A stretch of DNA of 64,000 bases from Nemopilema nomurai (Eukaryota; Cnidaria; Scyphozoa; Rhizostomeae; Rhizostomatidae), in the NCBI GenBank assembly GCA_003864495.1, contig ML133496.1, positions 1,232,820 through 1,296,819 on the forward strand, written 5' to 3'. Under the pieces are notes generated by a model. It was not told where the DNA came from. It made no database searches and worked only from the letters and a program-made list of their open reading frames with translations. Position 1 is the first letter of the stretch. The number at the start of each line of letters is the position of its first letter. Of this stretch, positions 38,801 through 49,400 are shown in pieces. Position numbers and translations under genes: made by a program.

Positions 38801-41706
38801 CCTCCATCTCGTTTGCTAGCAACAGGGATGTGTGGGAAATAATGATGTATTTTCTATACTTCTATATAAGTATATTTATTCAATAATCAATGTAGTATAT
38901 CTTCAATGATTAAATTAAGTAATTTGATTGTTTCTAATTCATTAAGGTTGTCGGGTCTCAAGCACGAATTTTGTACACTGATGAAAAAGGAAGACGATCC
39001 ATTGCAGTGGCTTTCAACAAAGCAGTTTCAGAGGGACGAATTAAGGTGAAGTTTCTTTGACGCCGAAGTTTTTTTGACGAAGCGAAGACAATCTTTGTTA
39101 ATCAAACGAGCTTCTGGTTATGATTTCAGCTCAAAAATGTTGATTGGTCGACTTACCTCGTAGCCCACTGAACATTGCTATTCTCTTTGAACGTCGCGTT
39201 ACATAATAAGTTCAAAATTCTTCCAATTGAAAATATTTCGAAAATATACGGAACTTTTTCGTGTTGCAGTGACGTCACTTTGATTTGTTTAAAGAGCAAA
39301 GCAAATATTTCTTGCAGGGCCCCATTGTTCTCAGCCGAGACCATCATGACGTCAGTGGGACAGACAGCCCCTTCCGCGAAACATCAAACATCTACGATGG
39401 GTCATCTTTTTGTGCAGGTGAACCATACAGGGGAACTTTCAAGAACATATTCCTCGCACTTTGTTACTATACTGCAAATCTCAATCAGAAATCATCATTC
39501 CGGTTTTCTTTTATCCTTCTAGCCAGGCTTTTAACAGCTTCGGCACTGTTGCTGCTGCTGCTATTGTTGTTGTTGCTGCTATTGATATTGTTGTTGTTGC
39601 TGTTGCCGCGTTGTTGCCACATGCCTAGTCACTCTTTTTTCAGCAATTGTCTTGTTATCAATCCGGTGATAGAACAACCCCTGCATATTCCTGCACTTTC
39701 CCATGCAATTCCTTGAATTTCCAAACCTCCTTTCATATAGACATGGCAGTTCAGAATTGCATTGGTGATAGCTTCCGCGGGGCAACGTGGGTTGCTTTGC
39801 ACAACGGAGGAGGATGTGGCTGGTACGTGTTTTTTGGGTTCCTTCGCACTGTCTCGCTTTGGGCTTACTGCTTCTACAAGTTTTCTGAGTTGTCAAGATT
39901 TAGGACAACAAAGTTGGAGTCAATAAAAAGTCGTTCTAGCCACAAAGGCGCAGAAAAAGCATTGTTTGGATGTTGTGGTCCTGATTACGCCATCAGCAGT
40001 GATATTGAATACTTTTCGGTTAAATATTTTCATTCAAAAGAAAGAGTCAAAGTGCATGCAAACGATTTGGTTGATTGGCAACTTTATGGCTTTTTTCTAA
40101 GCAGAATTTTGTTTACTATCTATTTGGCTTTAAGTCAAAAACAGCTTGTGAATTGTGAAAGTCTAAAAACTTGCAACTCTACTTTAAAATTATCCTGTAT
40201 GAATTTTCAACAGGGTTTTGGAAGTCGTAGAATATTTGGCTCATAACTGCGAATTTTATTAATTAAAATTGTGGTATTAGGATTTGAATTGGGACATTAT
40301 TGATAGAGAATCGAATTTTGCAGGGGAGAAGTGATGAATGGAGGATTTGGTCTTGTGCTTGACGGTTCGGAGGTAAAAAACTCTTCCATTTTCCTTATGA
40401 ATTGATTTGATTGTCGATCATACGTAGTTGGTTCAACACAAATCACAGTCCGCATCTGTCTCTTAGCTTAACCGATTACAGAGTTTTGAGTTCATATTTT
40501 CGTTATCTTTAAAGAGGTAGTTACTGGAAATTTGTTTTATAAGCTATTAGTTTATTGTATGAAGAGAGAGTTCTTGGACTCCAGATAGAACTCTCTTGGG
40601 CTCCCCATTTTTAAAACACAAATCATTCCAGATTTCGAAGGATTCCCGAAACGTAATCGTAGCTCAATTTCCACCTTTTCACTTGTTTCAGAAACAGAAG
40701 TTTTTTAGTTCATGCAACTTATACGAAAGCTTTATTGATGTAAACTTTTTCTTGGATGCTTTTTGAGTAAATTTTTTGCTTTTTGTGCAAAAGGATGCAG
40801 AAAGAAGAGCCAATCTGATGTTGTCATGGGATGTCAACAATGGAATGAGTTTGAAAACAACTTTTGAATAATTTTATCAAATATTAAGTGATTGGCTATA
40901 GAAAAGAGAAAATCAGTAGAATGTCATTGCTCCTAGTTCCAAAGAAAATAAAATGAAGCACGTGAAAGCATGTGCAGTTGTGAAAGATGCGGAAATGAAA
41001 GATGCGGAAATGAAAGATGCAGAAATGAAAGATGCAGAAATGAAAGATTGATTCTAACATGTTTATTGTATCATGAGCGTCTCTTTTGTTGTAGCATACT
41101 CTTGTGTTGTGTCGTTTGGAACTTTTTGCTTTTTCTAAATTTGAACATATCCGCTTCTAACAACGTGATTTCTCCTAAGAGAGTATTTGCTACTAAGGAA
41201 ATGTTGCTCCTAAGAGCGTATTGGTTTCTGAGAACGTGTTTTCTTCTAAGAACGTATTGGCTCCTAAGATCGTGCTTGCGCCTAAGAACGTGTTTGCTCC
41301 TAAAAAAATTTTTGCTCCTTAGAATATTTCTGCTTCTAAGAACGTGTTTGCCTCTAAAAACGTGTTTGCTCCAAAGAACATTTTTGCTCCTTAGAACATT
41401 TTTGCTTCGAAGAAGGCGTTTGCTTCTAAGAAGAACATGTTTGCTTCTAAGAACGTGTTTGCTCTTAAGAACGTGTTTGCTTCTAAGAACGTGTTTGCTC
41501 TTAAGAACGTGTTTGCTTCTAAGAACGTGTTTGCTTCCTCTCAGGTTGCACGTCGGGCTTGGTGCGGCAACTCGTTTGCCCAGTCCACCATATCACGTGC
41601 CATGAAAGATGACGACAAACTCAGGGTCACGGTACCACACCAAGTGCGGGATATCCAGGCCTTAGCTAAAGCAGTTGCTGCGTTGAAGAAGCCTGGGGAG
41701 GAGTGA
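29898..41706 (+). CDS. UROC1: UROC1, urocanate hydratase (urocanase)
   Basis: Urocanase is the cytosolic NAD+-dependent enzyme that turns urocanate into 4-imidazolone-5-propionate, step two of histidine catabolism. I place 24 exons: 29898-30020, 30258-30388, 30940-31033, 31285-31344, 31822-31950, 32326-32454, 32744-32800, 33285-33371, 34231-34268, 34427-34477, 34903-34965, 35242-35350, 35554-35624, 35796-35893, 36257-36329, 36784-36816, 37038-37129, 38047-38117, 38947-39045, 39318-39417, 39741-39822, 40324-40372, 40794-40844, 41545-41706. They sum to 683 residues (human 676) with every phase consistent. Landmarks: YGGNGQVFSNWAQ, VMYSGHPMGLFPSS, TAGSYCYIGPQGIVHGT, the Gly-rich LTSGLGGMSGAQ, DLGSDQTSLHNPFNGGYYP, SRDHHDVSGTDSPFRETSN and WVALHNGGGCGW. 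Exon 23 ends at ATGAGT instead of a GT donor. Exon 1 uses a weak gtggtt donor. Several introns carry repeats. HAL, which makes the substrate, lies tail to tail downstream. Confidence 0.96.
33451..33985. repeat. Three-copy 171-176 bp tandem repeat in UROC1 intron 8
   Basis: TTAAATCGCTGAATC recurs at 33454, 33630 and 33801, with a decayed fourth start at 33972, so the period is 176 then 171. Each unit contains an internal run of ATCAC pentamers, then a segment rich in GAATCA/TTGAATC words. The copies are nearly identical. The length difference comes from one extra pentamer in the first copy. Confidence 0.95.
37228..37772. mobile_element. Candidate non-autonomous inverted-repeat element in UROC1 intron 17
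   Basis: The left end (37228-37259) and the reverse complement of the right end (37741-37772) match over about 25-30 bases around TGTGCTTAATTGTAGGG. Inside, GGGGTCATAATAAAATG near 37305 recurs as GGGGTCATTATAAAATG near 37688 in the same orientation, next to G runs of 13 and 14 (37358-37370 and 37383-37396). There is no transposase ORF. No clear target-site duplication is visible, so the superfamily is undetermined. Confidence 0.6.
39547..39617. repeat. GTT/GCT trinucleotide microsatellite in UROC1 intron 20
   Basis: A pyrimidine-purine triplet run of TTG and CTG units upstream of the exon 21 acceptor. It is intronic, and a Leu-rich ORF through it is an artefact. Confidence 0.85.
40986..41046. 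repeat. 15-bp tandem repeat (four copies) in UROC1 intron 23
   Basis: Four head-to-tail copies of GATGCRGAAATGAAA, the first two with G and the last two with A at the sixth base. The unit resembles the start of exon 23 (GATGCAGAAAG, 40794), so it may derive from it. Confidence 0.9.
41174..41537. repeat. 18-bp minisatellite at the 3' end of UROC1 intron 23
   Basis: About 20 copies of a unit close to AAGAACGTGTTTGCTTCT. Divergence falls from left to right; the last units alternate TTCTAAG and TCTTAAG, a 36-base higher-order repeat. The array ends in TTTGCTTC and merges directly into the CTCTCAG acceptor at 41544, so repeat sequence supplies the pyrimidine tract. Confidence 0.92.
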
Positions 41707-43480
41707 TCATTATTTCATTATTTAAACTAGTATGGAGAATACCGAAAAATGTTTTATTTAAACCTGTCTTTTATATTTGTATGTGCTTGGACAAGATATC
41801 TATAGTGTTTAAGGTGGACAATCAAATTTATTTAATCATAGTAAAGGCAAGTCACTTCGTTGCATCATTTGTTTGGTTTTACGGGAAGTCTTATTTATAC
41901 AATGATGATGGATGCAAGAAATGCTGTGTTGTTTTCTTGACTCTTCGTTAGCAGATATACGGGAAGGAGGCTTGGATCCGGCAGTTCGTCGAAGTTGGCA
42001 GTTAGCTACAGAACTAGCCGTCTATTTAAACCATCTCTCTATATCGACTGGTTGCAGGAACGTATGGTTGAAACGATGAGACGATGGTTTTTAGTGGAAA
42101 AGCATCTGCTAACGGACATTTTACTAAGTTTTGGAGTGGCAGGAATGTTTTCATTAGGCTGATGAAGCTTTGTGAATCGAAAAACATCCAAAACATACAT
42201 ATGTAATTGTATATCTCAAGAGAATTTGAAAAAAGTTTTAGAACAATAGAGAAAGTTTCGAAATAGAAACCTCAAGGGCATTCAGAAATCGCCCAAGGGC
42301 AGCAAGCAAATCTCGCAAGCAATACAACAAAATTATCAAGGGACCTGCTTCCCCCGTAGAGTTTTCGTCGTCCCTTTAAAATAGACCATACTTCGATGCG
42401 AGCTCGTGGGCCTAAGCTGCGAATCAACTCAACGGCAAATTGCCAAGATGCAAAAAAGACGCCGAGACGACACGAAGCCCAAGTCAAGGCAAGGCTGCTA
42501 CTCTTGAACGTAGGTTTGCAATTGTAGTTTTTAGCTCAGATACGCTTTGCGGCATTTTATGAACAGATAATAGTGCTATCATTTCATCATAATGGTTGCT
42601 TTTTCGATCAGTTGCCACTGTTAGGCCCGCGTTTGGCTCCGGGAAACAGTGACTGCAGTTTTGACATTGGCGATGTACATTAGCTTCGACCTTTATGGGT
42701 GTTTATGGACTAAGCATTTCTTCGAGACCTAAGCTAGCATCGTGTTTAAAAATCGAGGCAGTTTTGCATTGGAGATAACCAAGCTGTCTCATAAAAGAGT
42801 AATGTTTACTGCAGCGTGATGAAACATTGACATTATGAAATTTTCGTATAACCACCAAACGCAAATCAATGTATATTGATTTCAAGCCCAATGTTTTGCC
42901 CTCTATTAATTACAATTTCTCCTTATGCTTGCAATTGTGCTTCGAAATAAGTCCTTTCAAGAGCAGTTGAATATGAAAGTAACAGAAGTTTTGAATTTTG
43001 AACATAAGAAACATTCAAAAGTGCTACCATGTTTATGGTATGTTTGATAACAAATAAAATAATTAAAAACTATGCGTTTAAACTACAACAATTGCAGAGA
43101 TACAGAATACGAAAATGTGTCACGAAAGGTGTATGCATTGTGTAGCGTTTTTGACACGTGATAATTTTCAGTGAATTTGACTGGTTAATAAGCCAACTCA
43201 ACAACAAAGAGAAAGAGATACTGGCCAAGAAAGGCCAATCAAAGCACTCCAAAAGCATTTGACAATGTCACGTGAAAGAATCGCAAATTCTCCAAACTTA
43301 TATAATACATAACAATCGACGGTATTCTAACATCACCTACCACGACACAGAAACCTGAATAAAACCAAATATTGAACCTAAAAACACTAAACCCAATAAA
43401 TAGTGAATTTTACATTTTCTAAAAATGTTCCCTAAATAACCGTTAGTTTTTTTAGGAAAATGTTTCAACAAGGAGTACTT
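41707..43480. other. UROC1 to HAL convergent intergenic region
   Basis: About 1.8 kb between two convergent stop codons, holding both 3' UTRs. No conserved gene is visible. A 71-codon minus-strand ORF at 42272-42487 lies beside a small GGGC-N11-GCCC inverted repeat (42277-42295) and could be part of an interspersed repeat; I cannot identify it. Confidence 0.5.
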
Positions 43481-46400
43481 TCAAGCATTAATCTTCTGCT
43501 TCTTTAATTCTGGCTCAACTTTCAGAGACGATGACGTAGGAGAAAGCTGGGGCTCTGCAACGTCATCAGGAACGATCTGGTTATCGTACCTTTTTATAAA
43601 AGGCACCACGGTCTTCCATATCTGCAAGAAGAAGTTACTTGACGTGAAACTGTTTAACACTTTTAAGCAGAGTCAGGACACTTTTAAGCACATTACGGTC
43701 GCAAGGTCACTGACCGGTCTTTGAAAAACAACAGAAGCCCTAAGCCACGCCTACTTTCAGTTGTTCTTTGAGAAAGGTTTGCCTACTAGGGTGTTTTTGT
43801 CTGGAGGAAGTTTTCTGGACTCTGCTTTTAAGAGACTCTCTTCTCAACTAATGCAATATTGTTCGGCGAATGTCATTTCAGATTAGCAGTTGATAACAGT
43901 TGAACACTACAAACCACTACAAACAACGTTAAAACTGCTACTACATGTGAAAATTCATTTTCCTTTCGACATCAAATTGACTGTATAATTCTTTTGAAGA
44001 CAGAAGGTAGGCAGGCTATTGTTGATTTAGATATGCAGTTTTTGAAATTGCACGAAAGAGTTAGGGATTTCGAAAAAGAAAGGAGTAGCTATGCGTTGAT
44101 TGATCAAAATGGCCTCCTGTACATCTTCAGCTGGTGCTTGCGTTGCCAGCTTCGATAAATAATCAGACACTTTCGTACGTCGCAGAGTGCTGGGCAAAAA
44201 TTTGGCATCAATATGCAGTCATATTTGCCAACTGTTTGCGTAAATTCAACTCATGAGATGCTACTATACATTGACCCATCATAGGAAGTCCACTTAAAGG
44301 CCTGAACACGTTTATAATACAACTTGGTAAAGCACTGCTTGCACCATTTTATAGCAAAAGAATAAGGAACAACTGTGATTTAGGGTTCGTTTCCGCTAAT
44401 CCTGTACATCAAAGCAGCTCATAGAAAGTAAAGTAAATTTTACCTTCTCCGTCCTCAGCAACTCTGTGATGTTTTCTATATCCTCACCAAAGTACCTGTC
44501 TCCATCAAGTTTTCTAAATCAAGAAAGAAACCAAAAATGTAGAAATGAAATGTTCAAAATGAAAATAAAACAATTTTTAGACTTAACATTATTTCTAAAA
44601 GCTTGGTTGATGAATAAATTAAGGATTATACGAAGCAGATTGCATATCCTACATCGTCTTATTTGAGTAAAAGAGAACTTAATACAGGAGCTCTAGAAAT
44701 AAGCTACAGGCTTCAAGATCCAAAGCTTCATTTCTGGTATAAATTTCGGCAGAGCTAAAGATCTAAACCCTTAATTGAAGACTGCTTTTTGACGATCCTT
44801 AAAGAAACTCTGGGATGGGTACAGAGGGTCTCAGTACGGTTATTGCAAAACTGAGCACACTTACTTGCACGTGGCTCTAACAACATTGTAGACGGCTTCC
44901 AAAACCTCTGTTGTCTTTAATGGGCGGAGGAACTCGATTCCCTGGCACGCGGCCATCAGCTCAATCGCCATAACTAGAAAGAGTTATAGTTAACAGTAGA
45001 ATGGCAGGGGGCTGTAAATGGCTAATGATAAATCAAATTTTTATGCTTAGGCCTTGAGTTATCACAATAAGGATTTCAAGTTTCTTTTACGCTGACAAGC
45101 AAATTAAGGAAAACTTTGCAGGCCACACGAATATAATAATTCGCTTATGCAATCAAGATCTAGCTGGCTAAACAGTCACAAGAGGTGGACAGGATACCTC
45201 TTTCAACGTTTTCCACAACGCGAAGTGCTTTTCTTGCTGCCCAGGCTCCCATCGACACGTGATCTTCTGTGCCAGCTGACGTAGATATAGAATCGACCGA
45301 AGCAGGATGGCACAGCGTCTTGTTCTCAGAAACTGAAACGGAATCAAATCTGAGGATCATTCCAGAATTACCATTTATTTTTGCTCGAGTGCCTAAACAC
45401 TCTTTCTACTTGCATACAAGAAAAGTATACAAGGTGTGTAAGAGGGTTTGAAAACCAGGTAGCACCAAACTTTAAACTCAAGCTCACCCAGGGAGGCTGA
45501 AGTCACGTGTGCCATCATAAAGCCGGAATTGAATCCTCCATCTTCGACGAGGAACGCTGGCAGCTCGCTATACGCTACAACAACAACAACAGCTGTAAGT
45601 TCAAGTTTGACAAAGGCAGAGAAATAGGCATGTAAGCATCGATTAAAATGCCATAGCAACTGTAGTCTGCTAGAAAAATCTTTTCCCAAGGATTGTATGT
45701 TCTTCATTATCTACAATCCTAGACAAATTATTCTAGAAATTTTGATAAAAGTTTATATTTCCTCTTACTTGAAAAATAATGTTCCCACACCCCTAATTCA
45801 ATATTGGATGCTTGTTTTTGAAGTGCACATTGTTGAACTTAAAAGCCATAGGGGAAGGGGGAGATTCGAATTTATATGGGCAACGTAGAGTCGAGGGTCA
45901 CAAAACTGCATTATGTCTCAATAATTTTATCCGGGATTGCAGCTCCAACTCAAACACTGTAAAACACTTCCTCTGCCGTCACGTGTTGCTGAATCGATGC
46001 TTCGAATGCAACTGTAGAAAATGATACTTTGAGATGATTTAATGGTTTGTTTCCTAGTGGTGTCTTACGTGCACAGACCTGGATTCATTAGCCGGTTGGT
46101 TCTTCTCTCACTGATATTCGCAAGCTCGTGAACAGCAATAGCCAAATAGTCGAGAGCCTGTCATCACAAAAACATTATCATGAAACCAATAGCCTGAAAA
46201 TATTCAAAGTGCTTTGTCAGTCTTTAATGCCTGTTGTAAAGACACGATTCTGAGCCAGAGATAGCATAACTTGACGTTTTCCTTTCAATAATGACTGACG
46301 TTGTCTATTTACAATTTAAGTGACCATAGCCTTGCGAGCGATATGCTAACTGACTCGTCCAACCTCGTTGGCAAGTGCATTGAATAAACATATAATTGAA

Positions 46401-49400
46401 GGTGGCTGACGCGAAGAGGACTGGATCCAGATCAATACCGTGGGCCTTTAGTAATTACAACAATGCTATTAAAAATGACGCATGAGAATTGCGTTGGCAA
46501 AGAAAGCGATGATGATAAATGTAGCTTTAGACAGCCGTTACCTTGGCAGGGTATTCGCCATGGAAATTGCCTCCTGACATAGTTTCTCCGATATCTGCAA
46601 AAACCATCTTTCGGGGCATTAAGGAGAGTTGATTATTGACTGACTAATGGTCGAAGAGAAAGCTCACAGGGGATACTTGCTTAAACTATGGCTGAGAGGC
46701 AGCTGAAATCGAGGCTACTCGGTAGAAAGTGGTGTGACGTCGTCTCACCAAGCGAAAGAGGAAAAATGCAATGATAGTAGCATCAACCTAGGACTGGACA
46801 GTGTCTGCCAGTGCCAAAATGCTGTTTCCCGATGAATGCCGATTTGGCTTGAAATATATAGCAAAGACTTTCGAATTTGGTGCACGATCAGAGGGGATAT
46901 GGTTTACGATATTTCCGGTTAGTGTTTGAAACGTCGATTTCGGTCCTGTTTTGGGGTGCACTGGGCCTAGTGTTGTAGACCGGTTAAGTTATTGCGAGGG
47001 TAATGTGAATGCCACAAAAAATTTCTGTCTTACAAAATAATCTTGCTAGAAAATGTGTTTGATGATGGCGGGAGGTTATTTATTTTCTACCAAGACAATG
47101 CACCCCTTCACCGAGCTTATGTAACGACCACAAGGCGCCAATAAATGTTTTTAAGTGGCCTGTAGAAAGTTCTTATCTGAACATCAATCCCATCGCTGGT
47201 TTAATATAAAAAACAAAATAAATCGCAATCATTTAAAAGATAAAGATAAACTAGTTAAGTGAGCTTTGGTAAAATGGAGCAAGATTACGCGAAACTCTAT
47301 CAGGAAACGTTTCCATCATAAAACCTCGCGGTGACTCTACAAAGTATTGAAACTTAAATAACAAATTACTTTATCGTAGTTTTTATTAGATTAATGGATG
47401 TATTCTTAGCTTCTAAATGATAGTTGTTTCATTTCTTTTCCTTTTTATTGGTGTTTTAACAAAAAGCTACTTCATCATATTATTCAATATCTATCAAATT
47501 TTTATATTTTAAGCTCATGTTATACTTTTGGGCATGGTTGCAATGCCGTTGATTAACTAGTTTAAGTGAATTTTCTCAAACGCCAGAAGCGACATTTAGG
47601 AAGAATTTCCTTTGTGTGCGTTATAAGCCGCGTATCGATATTGCAGCCTATATATCATCAAAATGATGGATTATCACAATTGTGCATAAGTGCAACGAAA
47701 AATACTACGCAATACTACATAATCGCTATGATATATAACCACAATAATATATTTCGTAATAATAGTATCAAATGCTTTGAAAAAAGGATACAGGATTGTC
47801 CGTGGCACTGTTGAGCTCTGTTGTCAATATTTTTTTTACGAAATCAATTGTGTCTCGAGTTACTCCATGGACCTGTGGAGTCAAGCAACGCTGTATGAAC
47901 CACCAGCATTCCAAAAGCACTTTAGAAAGGGGTAACATTTGAAAGAAGATTCTATCAGGGGAGCAAAAAGGCGAGAGGCCAAGCCTTCCCGGATAAAGTG
48001 CAGAAGGCTACTAGTCCTATTACGTCTTGTTTTGTTACTTTTGTCTTAAATTTTACGAAGTTAAACTAAAAATCTTAACAGGTTATTCGTTCATCTAGCT
48101 CTGTAGATTCTTGCGAGTTCATCTTTGGCACTGTCTTGACGCTTCAATTTTACTTATTAGGAAAGATTAAAATAATATGCAAAATAATTTGAGCTGGGTC
48201 GCTGGAAACGAAGCCAGTGTAAAATAGAAAACGGAAGTAGCTGAATTTCTAGGAATCAAGCAACAGAGCAAGGGTAATTGGAGGCGGGATTTGAAGCCAG
48301 CACTTAGTTGATGTGGGGTGTCGTGGGGGTGGTAAGTCAAAACAACCTACCTGTGGGCAACATCGAAGAGTATAGGCATCTTGGACCTTGTGGCAAAATC
48401 GATGGCTTTCTACAAAAGCAAATTAGATTGCTTTAGTAATGTTAAATAGCATTATTCTCAGTGATGAAGGAGCCAGGGGGCCATTGGGCCCATGACCCCC
48501 AACATTTTGGCAACCAATGCAAGTGCCCCTTTCAAACCCAATAGTAACCCTACGAGACCTATCCCTCCAAATCCAAAAAATAAGAGTGGTTATGTGCCCC
48601 TTTTTACCCCCCCCCAACTTTTTAGATGCTTCGTACGTCCTTGATTGATCAATTCTTCCCAAAACAATGAGTGGCTCTTCGTCCTGTAGGCCGAACCGAT
48701 GCGGTTGCATCATTATTGCGTGGTTCTTGAAACCTCGGTTGGCACCAAATAATGACAAAAGGATGAAAAAGAAGATTCAAATATTCTCACCAGCTATTTC
48801 TGACGGGAAAATGTCTGAGTGTAACAAAGCTCGCATTACTTTGGCAACTAATCCTTGTCCAGCATGGGGCCGCGCCTCGTGGATTACTGTAAAACGATTA
48901 ATAGGCTGTGGCAATGTAACTGAAAGCAAAGCTATGTTCCAGAGCGTAATACTTGTATAACTTTTACTACTGGTCCTAGGTGAAACCCAAAGTGAGGCTA
49001 AGTAAGTCTCAGCCCCGAAAGAAATATGAAGCAGACTTACATGGATGAAAGGCCTTGCTTGAACCTTTTAAGACTTCTAACGAAAGCGAGGCGATGACGT
49101 CAGCTTGCCTGGCGATAGCTTCAGACCTCTCAATAGCTACAAGAGAGTTAAATATCTTGACAATGAGAACATATCTAAGGCTGCGTTTACAACGATGCGG
49201 CAATTTTGACAGACGTTATTTTGAAAATCGAAGCCTAGTTGTCGATCCGTATCAAAAGTTGTCCGTATAGGCCGTTTAGACGGTGCTGGATAACTGCGAG
49301 ATCGTCTAGTTAGAAGAAGTTGTACGGCTAACCGAATATCTTTTGACACGGATAGCCCAGTACTTGTGTAAACGGTGGGCCCTAAATGTTCTTTTCTTTA

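Noticed and set aside
39285..40246. Overlapping plus-strand ORFs of 143 and 199 codons
   Set aside because: They contain UROC1 exons 20 and 21 but run through introns and a GTT/GCT microsatellite; conserved residues stop at the splice sites.
40970..41605. 211-codon plus-strand ORF rich in Leu and Arg
   Set aside because: It is the out-of-frame translation of two tandem repeats in a UROC1 intron.
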